NCBI GenBank assembly: GCA_018241165.1
Contig: JAFEEK010000102.1
Coordinates: 1 to 6,879, forward strand
DNA: 6,879 nucleotides
Origin: Pseudomonadota bacterium
GTDB taxonomy: Bacteria > Pseudomonadota > Gammaproteobacteria > Xanthomonadales > Rhodanobacteraceae
Reading direction: 5' to 3'
The position numbers were made by a program, and so were the translations under genes. Under the pieces are notes generated by a model. That model worked only from the letters and a program-made list of their open reading frames with translations. It made no database searches and was not told the origin of the DNA. The first letter of the stretch is position 1. Each line of letters opens with the position of its first letter. Positions 1-6,054 of this stretch are shown one piece after another.

Positions 1-740
1 CGTTCGTGTTCGTCGCGGCGCGCAGGCGCTGGGGCTGGCGCGGGTTGGCCGTGGCGTTCGTGTTTCAGTTGATGCCGATCCTGTTCGCCGGGTCGCGTTC
101 GGGCTGGATCATGTACGCACTGGTTGCGCTTGCGTTCGCATGGATGCAAACGCGCGCGCCGTTGCGCTTCGCGGCATGGGCGTTCGCCGCCGCATGCGCG
201 GCCGTGCTCGGCATTGCCGTCGCCTGGCAGCACTCGGGACGCTTCGACGCGCGCTTCGACCGCACCCTGCTTGCCCTGCAAGGTTCCGAGCATGCGCTGG
301 ATACGGCATCCGCGGGGCGTCTGCGCATCTGGACCACGGCTGCGCGCATGTTCGCCGCGCATCCGGTCGCGGGCGTTGGCGTGCGCGGGTTCCGTTACGC
401 TTATCCGGATTACGCGCAAGCCGGCGATGCCTTCGTCGACGCGCAAACCGACGAAGGCGCCTATCACGCGCACCAGATCGTGCTTGAAGTGCTGAGCGAA
501 ACCGGAAGCATCGGGCTTGCGCTGTGGCTGATCGGCGCGTTCTGCGCGATTCGCGCATGGTCGCGCGCGAGCGCGCATGCGCGTGACCGCGCGCTGGCGC
601 CGGCGCTCGCGCTTGCCGTCATGACGTTTCCGCTGAACACGCATCTTGCGTTCTATTCGGCGTGGTGGGGCCTGCTGTTCTGGTGGTTGATCGCGCTGTA
701 TTGCGCGGCGCTGGGTGCGGACGATGACGCGCGTGCGTGA
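1..740 (+). CDS. O-antigen ligase/polymerase family membrane protein (partial, 5' end outside window)
   Basis: This is the C-terminal part of a multi-spanning inner-membrane protein of the O-antigen ligase/Wzy_C (WaaL-like) family, which transfers undecaprenyl-linked O-chain to lipid A-core or polymerises O-units in the periplasm. The frame is open to the left edge; the first possible internal start is a GTG at 6, but the family is usually about 400–450 residues and only about 245 are visible, so the true start lies upstream. Counting from the GTG: a hydrophobic segment ends in the family motif AGSRSG (residues 28–33), two more membrane segments follow (about 34–46 and 56–74), then a periplasmic loop with R105, W109, HP (119–120), GVGVRGF (123–129) and YHAHQIVLEVLSETG (153–167), where H154 or H156 is the likely conserved histidine. 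Two further hydrophobic segments (168–182, 197–237) close the protein. It overlaps the next gene by 17 bp, suggesting translational coupling. Family membership is clear; ligase versus polymerase, or another acceptor, cannot be told from sequence. Confidence 0.85.
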   Translation, partial: FVFVAARRRWGWRGLAVAFVFQLMPILFAGSRSGWIMYALVALAFAWMQTRAPLRFAAWAFAAACAAVLGIAVAWQHSGRFDARFDRTLLALQGSEHALDTASAGRLRIWTTAARMFAAHPVAGVGVRGFRYAYPDYAQAGDAFVDAQTDEGAYHAHQIVLEVLSETGSIGLALWLIGAFCAIRAWSRASAHARDRALAPALALAVMTFPLNTHLAFYSAWWGLLFWWLIALYCAALGADDDARA

Positions 741-1488
741 AAAATTCTCGCTCGTCGTCACCACGCTCAACAACGCATCGACGCTGGATCGCTGCCTGTC
801 CAGTGCTGTATTTGCCGACGACATCGTCGTGCTCGATTCGGGCAGCACGGACGCCACGCTGGACATCGCGAAAAAATATACAAGACGCATCTACACCGAA
901 GCGTTCCGTGATTATTCGACGCAGAAACAATCGGCAATCGACAAGGCTGCGCACGACTGGGTGCTGCTGCTCGATGCCGATGAGGCGCTGACGCATGCGG
1001 CGCGTGCCGAAATCGAACGCGCGCTGGAGTCGCCTCAACAAGTTGTTGGTTTTCGCTTGCCACGACGCGAGCAGATGTTCTGGACCTTCCAGCATCGCTG
1101 GAGCTGGACGAATACGCATTTGCGCCTGTTCGATCGCCGTCGGACGCGCATGAATGCGGCGCCCGTGCACGCTGCGCCGGAATCCGATGGCCCGGTGCGT
1201 ACCTTGCGCCGCGCCGTGTTCCTGCATTACGGCGAACCGGACATCGCCACGAAGGTATCCAAGATCAACGCCTATTCGACCGGGCTGGTCGCGGACAAAT
1301 TGCGCCGGCGCCAGCGGTTCCTCGGCGTGCGCATGGTTGCGTATCCGCCCGTGTTCTTCATCCGCCAATATGTCTTCAAGCGCTATTTCCTCAACGGCTG
1401 GGCGGGATTCATCAGCGCCGCGACCGGTGCCTACTACGTGTTCCTGAAGTACGCGAAGGTGTATGAGGCAATGCGTCGGAATCAATAA
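724..1488 (+). CDS. Family 2 glycosyltransferase, WaaE/KdtX-like (LPS core)
   Basis: This is a cytoplasmic, probably membrane-associated GT-A fold glycosyltransferase of 254 residues. The N-terminal nucleotide-sugar site is well seen: SLVVTTLNN (9–17), DDIVVLDSGSTD (32–43) and DWVLLLDADEALT (78–90), with D84-A-D86 as the metal-binding DxD. The middle part has LRLFDRR, an acceptor-side VHAAPE and a FLHYGE segment. The C-terminus ends in a hydrophobic/aromatic stretch with NGWAGF and a YYVFLKYAKVYE tail, as in WaaE/KdtX proteins (about 250–260 residues), which in Klebsiella add glucose to the inner-core heptose. Placement next to an O-antigen ligase-type gene, lpxL and waaA supports a role in LPS core assembly; the actual sugar and linkage are unknown. 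I prefer the ATG at 724; a GTG at 715 adds three residues. Neither has a strong ribosome binding site, consistent with coupling to the upstream gene. The stop overlaps the end of the convergent lpxL by 7 bp. Confidence 0.85.
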   Translation: MTRVREKFSLVVTTLNNASTLDRCLSSAVFADDIVVLDSGSTDATLDIAKKYTRRIYTEAFRDYSTQKQSAIDKAAHDWVLLLDADEALTHAARAEIERALESPQQVVGFRLPRREQMFWTFQHRWSWTNTHLRLFDRRRTRMNAAPVHAAPESDGPVRTLRRAVFLHYGEPDIATKVSKINAYSTGLVADKLRRRQRFLGVRMVAYPPVFFIRQYVFKRYFLNGWAGFISAATGAYYVFLKYAKVYEAMRRNQ

Positions 1489-2378
1489 ACCGGCTTTGCG
1501 CCATCCGGCCGCGTCTTGAAGCGCTTGTGCACCCACAGGTATTGCTCGGGCGCCTCGCGCACCATGCGTTCGATGCAGGCATTGACGCGCGCGGTGTCGG
1601 CGACGATATCGTCGGACGGAAAATTTTCCAGCGGCGCTTCAAGGCGGATCGTGTAGCCGCCACGTGGCTCGCGTTTGTGAAAGAACGGGATTACTGCCGC
1701 GCCGGAAAGTCGCGCCAGATGGTGCGTGGCGGTCAGCGTGGATGCGCTAACGCCGAAAAACGGTGCGAATACCGTGTCCTTGCCGCGCATGTCCTGGTCC
1801 GGCGCGTACCACAGCGTGCCGCCGCGCTTGAGGTACTTCACGCTGGCGCGCAGTTCGTCCTTGGCGAACATCGCATCGGCGTAGTGCAGGCGTGCACGCA
1901 ACACGGCGTGCTCGAACACCGGATCGTCCATCACGCGGTACATGCCGGCGATGCGTATGCGCTGCGAAACCAGCCGCGCGCACAGTTCCAGATGCGAGAA
2001 ATGCGCGCCGACGAGCAGCACGCCGCGGCCCTGCGCGCGGCAGCGTTCGAGGTGTTCGAGACCTTCGATCGCGCACGGCGTGCGCGCGATCGCGCGATCC
2101 GATCCGAACCAGGCGAACGCGAATTCCACGAACATGCAGCCCAGGTCGGCAAGATTGCGGCGCAACAGGCGTGCGCGCTCGGCAGCGGGCAATTCCGGAA
2201 AGCACAAATCGAGATTGCGTCGGGCCACCTGCCGGCGTGATCCGGGCAGGCGGGCCGTCAACGTGCCGAGTGCTCGCCCGAGCGCGATCAACGCGCGATA
2301 CGGCAATTTCGCGATCAGGCGGACGACGCCGAGGCCGATCCAGGATGGCCAGTGGCGCGGCGATGAAAGTTTCGACAT
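1482..2378 (-). CDS. lpxL: Lipid A biosynthesis acyltransferase (LpxL/HtrB family)
   Basis: This inner-membrane enzyme should transfer a fatty acyl chain from acyl-ACP to Kdo2-lipid IVA, forming a secondary acyloxyacyl chain in lipid A. The 298-residue product matches the roughly 300-residue family. Visible family marks are an N-terminal hydrophobic stretch (about 13–45), the catalytic H-x4-D/E motif as HFSHLE (H126, E131), GMYRVMDDP (145–153), the WYAPDQD block (190–196), APFFGV (205–210), and the C-terminal signature YLWVHKRFKTRP (280–291). The start chosen is ATG at 2378, giving MSKLSSPRHW; an upstream extension to 2465 would add a basic, unconserved 29-residue leader running into the waaA start region. 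No Shine-Dalgarno is seen, and a TACAAT -10-like box lies only 6 nt upstream. Neighbouring waaA makes its acceptor, which fits LpxL well; whether laurate or another chain is used, or whether it is an LpxM/LpxP-type paralogue, cannot be decided here. Confidence 0.92.
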   Translation of the reverse strand: MSKLSSPRHWPSWIGLGVVRLIAKLPYRALIALGRALGTLTARLPGSRRQVARRNLDLCFPELPAAERARLLRRNLADLGCMFVEFAFAWFGSDRAIARTPCAIEGLEHLERCRAQGRGVLLVGAHFSHLELCARLVSQRIRIAGMYRVMDDPVFEHAVLRARLHYADAMFAKDELRASVKYLKRGGTLWYAPDQDMRGKDTVFAPFFGVSASTLTATHHLARLSGAAVIPFFHKREPRGGYTIRLEAPLENFPSDDIVADTARVNACIERMVREAPEQYLWVHKRFKTRPDGAKPVY

Positions 2379-2384
2379 GCCGCG

Positions 2385-2390
2385 ATTGTA
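2385..2390 (-). promoter_or_regulatory. Candidate -10 box for lpxL
   Basis: The minus strand reads TACAAT here (5 of 6 to TATAAT), ending 6 nt before the lpxL ATG at 2378. At normal spacing transcription would begin at or next to the A of the start codon, giving a leaderless mRNA. No good -35 hexamer is visible at 16–18 bp, so this rests on the -10 alone. Confidence 0.33.
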
Positions 2391-2404
2391 GCGGGAGCGA
2401 CCGT

Positions 2405-2410
2405 TATACT
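2405..2410 (+). promoter_or_regulatory. Candidate -10 box for waaA
   Basis: The plus strand reads TATACT (5 of 6 to TATAAT). A start near 2417 would leave a leader of about 30 nt before the waaA ATG at 2446. The region where its -35 should lie (2382–2388) is poor and coincides with the minus-strand -10 candidate of lpxL, so the two divergent promoters would overlap. Confidence 0.4.
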
Positions 2411-2445
2411 TGCGAACCTTTGCGCCTGATCTTGCCCAAGCCTTG

Positions 2446-3744
2446 ATGCGCCTGCGCCGCTTCATCTACACCGCCACCATGTATCTGCTCACGCCGGTGA
2501 TCCTGTACCGGCTGGCAGTGCGCGGTCTGCGCTATCCGGAATATTTCCAGCGCTGGCAGGAGCGTTTCGGATTTTTCGCCGATCCGAAGATCCACGACAG
2601 CATCTGGGTTCACGCGGTGTCGATGGGCGAAGTCAATGCCGCGATGCCGCTGATCGACGCGTTGATGCAAAGTTATCCGCGCACGCCGTTCGTGATCACC
2701 ACGGTGACGCCGACGGGATCCGAGCGCGTGCGTCGCGTGTATCGCGAGCGCGTGTTCAACGTGTACCTGCCGTACGACCTGCCGGCCTCGATCCGGCGTT
2801 TTCTCGACCGCGTGCGGCCGCGTCTTGCGGTGGTCATGGAAACCGAGATCTGGCCGAACCTGTTTTTCGAATGCCAGGCGCGCGGCATCCCGCTCATCGT
2901 CGCCAATGCGCGCTTGTCCGAGAAGAGTTTTCGCGGCTATGGCCCGGTGCGGCCGTTGGCGCAAAGCGCGCTGGCCAGCGCGCGTTATGTTGCCGCGCAA
3001 TCGGCCACCGATGCCGGCCGCCTGCGCGACCTGGGCGCCGAGCCCGAGCGCCTCGGGATTTTCGGCAATCTCAAATACGACATGAGCGTGCCCTTAGAAC
3101 TCGGCGAACAGGCGCGCACGATGCGCGACGGATGGGGCGCGCGGCGGTCGGTGTGGATCGCGGCCAGCACGCACGAAGGCGAAGAGGAAGCCGTGCTCAA
3201 GGCGCACGCGATCGTGTTGCGCCAGGTACCCGACGCGCTGTTGTTGCTGGTGCCGCGTCATCCGGAACGTTTCAAGCCGGTCGTGGAGGAGTGCCGCAAG
3301 AGCGGTTTCGCCACGCGCACGCGCAGCGAAGACCGCGCCGCCACGTCGGATACCCAATGTTTCGTCGTCGATACGCTCGGCGAACTGTTGCGCTTCTACG
3401 CCGCCGCAGACGTGGCCTTCGTCGGCGGATCGCTGGTGCCGATCGGCGGCCACAACGTACTCGAACCGGCGGCTTTGTCGGTGCCGGTCGTGGTCGGTCC
3501 GCAGACGTTCAATTTCGTGGAAATCACCGCGAGCCTGATCGACGCCGGCGCCGCGCTGCGTGTGGACGACGAAGCCGAACTTGCCGCCACCGTGATCCGC
3601 TTGTTCGCGGATCCGGCGCTGCGCAAACGCCTGGGAACCGCAGGGCAGGCGGCGTTCGCGCGCGAGCAGGGCGGCGTGTTGCGCACCCTGGAAATCGTGG
3701 AGCGCGTGCTGGACGGCCCAAGCGGGCGCCAGCCGTCGGCGTGA
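2446..3744 (+). CDS. waaA: 3-deoxy-D-manno-octulosonic acid (Kdo) transferase
   Basis: WaaA (KdtA) transfers Kdo from CMP-Kdo to lipid IVA at the cytoplasmic face of the inner membrane, the first step of inner-core synthesis and the step that makes the LpxL acceptor. The product is 432 residues (E. coli about 425), a GT-B fold of family GT30. In order: an N-terminal hydrophobic anchor (about 7–24), WVHAVSMGEVNA (54–65) with E62 at the position of the family's catalytic base, TTVTPTGSER (85–94), METEIWPNLF (131–140), FGNLKYD (206–212), STHEGEEE (241–248), PRHPERF (270–276), and GGSLVPIGGHNVLEPA (327–342) in the CMP-Kdo-binding domain. The ATG at 2446 is chosen because the anchor then aligns with other WaaA N-termini; a TTG at 2410 would overlap the candidate promoter and add 12 residues. 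No strong Shine-Dalgarno is seen. It lies divergent to lpxL and ends 17 bp from the end of convergent tolC. The number of Kdo residues added cannot be read from sequence. Confidence 0.95.
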   Translation: MRLRRFIYTATMYLLTPVILYRLAVRGLRYPEYFQRWQERFGFFADPKIHDSIWVHAVSMGEVNAAMPLIDALMQSYPRTPFVITTVTPTGSERVRRVYRERVFNVYLPYDLPASIRRFLDRVRPRLAVVMETEIWPNLFFECQARGIPLIVANARLSEKSFRGYGPVRPLAQSALASARYVAAQSATDAGRLRDLGAEPERLGIFGNLKYDMSVPLELGEQARTMRDGWGARRSVWIAASTHEGEEEAVLKAHAIVLRQVPDALLLLVPRHPERFKPVVEECRKSGFATRTRSEDRAATSDTQCFVVDTLGELLRFYAAADVAFVGGSLVPIGGHNVLEPAALSVPVVVGPQTFNFVEITASLIDAGAALRVDDEAELAATVIRLFADPALRKRLGTAGQAAFAREQGGVLRTLEIVERVLDGPSGRQPSA

Positions 3745-3757
3745 CGGCGGCGCCGTC
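3732..3757. terminator. Possible bidirectional hairpin between waaA and tolC ends
   Basis: Three alternating 6-bp arms occur: GCCGTC at 3732–3737, GACGGC at 3743–3748 and GCCGTC at 3752–3757. The middle arm, which includes the last bases of the waaA stop codon, can pair with either outer arm (loops of 5 or 3 nt). The 17-bp gap between two convergent genes is where a shared terminator would be expected, but there is no run of T on either side, so an intrinsic terminator is only weakly supported. Confidence 0.22.
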
Positions 3758-3761
3758 CAAA

Positions 3762-5156
3762 TTACTGTAGCAAAGCGTTGACCGACTCGATGTCCTTGAT
3801 CGAGGCCTCGCCAGCCGCCTGCTTGAGTTGCAAGCCGCTGATCACGAACTGGTGGCGGGCCTGCGAATAGGCGCTTTGCGCCTGGAACAACTGCTGTTGG
3901 CTGAGCAACACGTCGACGATGGTGCGGGTGCCGACCTCGAAGCCGGCCTGGGTGGCATCCAGCGCGCTTTGCGCCGACACCACGGCCTGCTTGGTCGCTT
4001 CGACTTCGCTGATGCCGGCGAGCACGGCGCGATAGGCGTTGCGGGTGCCCGCAATCACGGTGCGCCGGGTCAGCTCGAGCTGGTCCTGCGCGGCATCGCG
4101 CTGGAAGATCGCCTGACGCACCTGCGAGTGCACCGCACCGCCGCTGAACAGCGGCACGTTCAAGGTGACGCCGATCGTGGTGTCGCCGGACCAGCCGTTG
4201 CCGGGTATGTTGCCGACCGCGGTATTGCCGAAGGAACGGTCGCTGGATCCCCACGATGGCGAATCGGTGCGCACAAGCGACGCGGTCAGCGTCGGCAGGT
4301 GGCCGGAACGCTGCGCCGTGATGTTGTCCTGCGCGGCATTGAGCGAGTACTGCGACGAAGCCAGCACGGGGCTGTTCTTGATCGCGGTGTCCACCCACGC
4401 CTGCAGGTTGTCGGGGGTCGGCTTGTCCAGCGGCAGGTCTTCGCGCAGTTTCTTCAACTCGCCGAAATCGCGGCCGGTGATCTGCGCGACCGATTCGCGC
4501 GCCGTGTCCACGCCGTTCTGGGCCTGGATCACCTGGGCCACGGCGGAGTCGTGGTTCGCGCGCGCTTCGTGCACGTCCGTGATCGCGGACAGGCCGACCT
4601 TGTAACGCTGCTCGGCTTGGTCGAGCTGTTTGGCCAGTGCTTTTTCGTTGGCCTGTGCGAACGCGAGCTGGTCGTCGGCGGTGAGTACGTTGAAGTAGGC
4701 GGTCGCGGTGCGCACGATCAGGTCCTGTACGGCGGCATCGTAGCCGGCGCCGGCGCCGCGCGCGTTTTCGCGCGCCCCGCGCAGGCGCGAAATGTCGCCC
4801 CAGTTGAACAGGGTCTGCGTCAGCGTGCCCTGCGCGCTGCGCGAACGGCCCTGGCTGTTGCCGATCGACGGCACCAGTGCGTAGTTGCCATTGCCGGTGG
4901 GCTGGGCGGAAATGCTGGAACTGCGGCTGTCGCTGTGCTGGTAACCCAGGCTCGCACCCAGTTGCGGCAGCAACGGCGCACGCGCGATGCCGACGCCGGC
5001 TTCGGACGCGCCCTTGTTGGCATCGGCGGTCGCGAGCGTGGGATCGGCCTGGTGCGCTTCCTGGTAGATCTGCATCAGGTCTTCGGCGCTGGCGGCGGTC
5101 GCGGCGGCGCCGATGGCAACCGCCAGCAGCGTCAGTGGGATACGTTTGTGCATCAT
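3762..5156 (-). CDS. tolC: TolC-family outer membrane channel protein
   Basis: This is the outer-membrane exit duct shared by type I secretion systems and RND/MFS/ABC tripartite efflux pumps; family members act as trimers spanning outer membrane and periplasm. The 464-residue precursor begins with a clear signal peptide: K4, R5, a hydrophobic core (about 7–20) and probable cleavage after ASA at residue 24. No lipobox cysteine is present, so it is TolC-like rather than an OprM/NodT-type lipoprotein. The mature part shows the internal duplication of the OEP fold: RYKVGLSAITDVHEA (184–198) and GFEVGTRTIVDVLLSQQQLF (405–424) are equivalent helix-hairpin motifs, each followed by heptad-rich, Gln/Ala-rich helices. 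TLTQTLFNWG (111–120) and TLNVPLFSGG (331–340) are the paired beta-strand entries. The start at 5156 is supported by AAGGAA 5 nt upstream; the adjacent ATG at 5153 is equally possible. It lies 31 bp downstream of pcm on the same strand, probably one operon. No pump or membrane fusion gene is in the window, so its partners are unknown. Confidence 0.93.
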   Translation of the reverse strand: MMHKRIPLTLLAVAIGAAATAASAEDLMQIYQEAHQADPTLATADANKGASEAGVGIARAPLLPQLGASLGYQHSDSRSSSISAQPTGNGNYALVPSIGNSQGRSRSAQGTLTQTLFNWGDISRLRGARENARGAGAGYDAAVQDLIVRTATAYFNVLTADDQLAFAQANEKALAKQLDQAEQRYKVGLSAITDVHEARANHDSAVAQVIQAQNGVDTARESVAQITGRDFGELKKLREDLPLDKPTPDNLQAWVDTAIKNSPVLASSQYSLNAAQDNITAQRSGHLPTLTASLVRTDSPSWGSSDRSFGNTAVGNIPGNGWSGDTTIGVTLNVPLFSGGAVHSQVRQAIFQRDAAQDQLELTRRTVIAGTRNAYRAVLAGISEVEATKQAVVSAQSALDATQAGFEVGTRTIVDVLLSQQQLFQAQSAYSQARHQFVISGLQLKQAAGEASIKDIESVNALLQ

Positions 5157-5161
5157 TGCAA

Positions 5162-5167
5162 TTCCTT
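5162..5167 (-). promoter_or_regulatory. Ribosome binding site of tolC
   Basis: The minus strand reads AAGGAA here, 5 nt before the ATG at 5156 and 8 nt before the second ATG at 5153. It is the clearest Shine-Dalgarno in the window and rules out the long upstream extension of the tolC frame through pcm, to 5399. Confidence 0.65.
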
Positions 5168-5187
5168 GGAGTTTGAAGCGCTGTCGC

Positions 5188-5847
5188 CTAGAGCGCGAAG
5201 CGTTGGGGTGGCGCGGCATGGCGCAAATAGGACAGGTCCGTTTCGAACAGCGCCACGGCATCCCAGGCGCCATTGTCTGCCTGGGTGTAGAGGCTCGCGC
5301 GTTGTGCCGGCGATTGCCCCGTGACGGCGAAAATCCGGCCGCCGGGCTTGATCCATGCACGCCAGTGTTGCGGCAATTCGAAGACCGCGCCAGTGACAAC
5401 CATCACGTCGAACTGGCGTTTGGGATCGAAGCCGCGCACGGCTTCGGCGGTTTCGACACGCGTATTGGCCATACCGGCGGCAGACAGACGCGAACGCGCG
5501 ATGTCCGCGAAATCGGCGTGCTGCTCGACACTGACGACTTCGCCGGCCATGCGTGCCAGGCAAGCAGTGAGAAAACCCGAGCCGGTGCCGATTTCGAGCA
5601 CCGATTCGCCAGCCTGCGCGGAAACCGCCTGCAAGACGCGGCCTTCGACGACGGGTTTCATCATGAATTCGTCGTGGCCGAGCGGCAGGCATAAATCGGC
5701 GAAAGCCAGATTGCGTTGCGCCGCGGTCACGAAATCCTCGCGGCGCAGTGCGGCCAGCGTGCCGAGCACGCGCTCGTCGAGCACGTCCCAGGGACGCACT
5801 TGCTGCGCGATCATGTTGTGGCGGGCGATTTCGACGTTCAGGGTCAT
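5188..5847 (-). CDS. pcm: PCMT-family methyltransferase (protein-L-isoaspartate O-methyltransferase-like)
   Basis: This is a 219-residue cytoplasmic SAM-dependent methyltransferase of the PCMT family, whose classical members methylate L-isoaspartyl residues in damaged proteins to start their repair. The N-terminus (NMIAQQVRPW, 11–20; VPRE-like RREDFV, 35–40) and the SAM site VLEIGTGSGFLTACLA (83–98), followed by acidic E109 in VVSVEQH, fit well. FDVMVVTGAV (146–155), LPQHW and IKPGGRIFAV (166–175) are post-motifs of the Rossmann fold. The classical substrate-binding segment (LPIGxGQTISQP type) is instead LPLGHDEFMMKP (54–65): the TIS serine is replaced by methionine, so isoaspartate activity is uncertain. 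The start at 5847 fits the family N-terminus; extensions to 5964 would run through the promoter region. It is followed closely by tolC and preceded by a TTGCCG/TATGCT promoter. From memory, Stenotrophomonas maltophilia also has a pcm–tolC operon tied to multidrug resistance. Confidence 0.85.
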   Translation of the reverse strand: MTLNVEIARHNMIAQQVRPWDVLDERVLGTLAALRREDFVTAAQRNLAFADLCLPLGHDEFMMKPVVEGRVLQAVSAQAGESVLEIGTGSGFLTACLARMAGEVVSVEQHADFADIARSRLSAAGMANTRVETAEAVRGFDPKRQFDVMVVTGAVFELPQHWRAWIKPGGRIFAVTGQSPAQRASLYTQADNGAWDAVALFETDLSYLRHAAPPQRFAL

Positions 5848-5879
5848 GGCGCTCGATTCCGGTGCCGAAAAGACTTGAA

Positions 5880-5908
5880 AGCATAGGGCTTTGCGGCGTT
5901 TGCGGCAA
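5880..5908 (-). promoter_or_regulatory. Candidate sigma70-like promoter of pcm–tolC
   Basis: On the minus strand TTGCCG (5908–5903) and TATGCT (5885–5880) are separated by exactly 17 bp; each matches 4 of 6 consensus positions including the key bases. The predicted start near 5873 gives a leader of about 26 nt before the pcm ATG at 5847. The -35 box lies inside an 8-bp palindrome GCAATTGC (5905–5912) that could bind a regulator. Confidence 0.45.
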
Positions 5909-5933
5909 TTGCAAGATCGCCCGGAACGCCGCG

Positions 5934-5951
5934 CTTCCGAAGTGCCGGAAG
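5934..5951. promoter_or_regulatory. Inverted repeat, candidate TetR-type operator
   Basis: CTTCCG (5934–5939) and CGGAAG (5946–5951) form a perfect 6-bp inverted repeat with a 6-nt spacer, an 18-bp dyad of a size that TetR-family dimers bind. It lies about 26 bp upstream of the pcm -35 box and about 100 bp upstream of the divergent TetR gene. The first arm also belongs to a smaller dyad, CTTC-C-GAAG (5934–5942). Binding by the neighbouring regulator is inference only. Confidence 0.35.
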
Positions 5952-6021
5952 TCATCCAAACCATTTTTTACACGCGCGCATCGCGCTGGTCGGTTTGGCT
6001 GTAAATCGCGGCCCGGCGGGG

Positions 6022-6027
6022 CATAAT
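6022..6027 (+). promoter_or_regulatory. Candidate -10 box for the TetR-family gene
   Basis: The plus strand reads CATAAT (5 of 6 to TATAAT), inside a small dyad GCAT-A-ATGC (6021–6029). At 17 bp upstream is CTGTAA (5999–6004), a poor -35. Transcription would start near 6034, leaving a leader of about 20 nt before the ATG at 6055. Weak evidence; the small dyad over the -10 could allow autoregulation. Confidence 0.3.
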
Positions 6028-6054
6028 GCGGGCAGGATCGAACCATTCAAGGCC

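Noticed and set aside
619..1536. 305-codon open frame on the minus strand opposite the glycosyltransferase
   Set aside because: The plus-strand frame carries clear GT2 motifs; this one has no family pattern.
3091..3096. Single rare TTA leucine codon in waaA
   Set aside because: One AT-rich codon in a long GC-rich gene is not evidence of transfer or of special regulation outside Streptomyces.
3094..4398. 434-codon open frame on the minus strand spanning waaA and part of tolC
   Set aside because: It crosses two genuine genes in another frame and reads as Arg/Ala/His/Gly-rich nonsense, a typical high-GC shadow.
3828..5324. 498-codon open frame on the plus strand opposite tolC
   Set aside because: It mirrors the tolC and pcm coding strands in GC-rich sequence, has no recognisable domain and low-complexity Arg/Gly/Ala/His composition; tolC on the other strand has signal peptide and family motifs.
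5964..5969. Run of six T as a possible terminator tail
   Set aside because: No gene ends upstream of it on the plus strand and no stable stem directly precedes it; it lies between divergent genes.
5967..6005. Inverted repeat TTTACA (5967–5972) and TGTAAA (6000–6005) in the pcm/TetR gap
   Set aside because: The 27-nt spacing is long and the match does not extend beyond 6 bp; expected by chance often enough not to call it an operator.
5153..6046. 297-codon minus-strand open frame through pcm and the intergenic region
   Set aside because: It is an out-of-frame reading of pcm and its promoter region, Arg-rich with no motifs.
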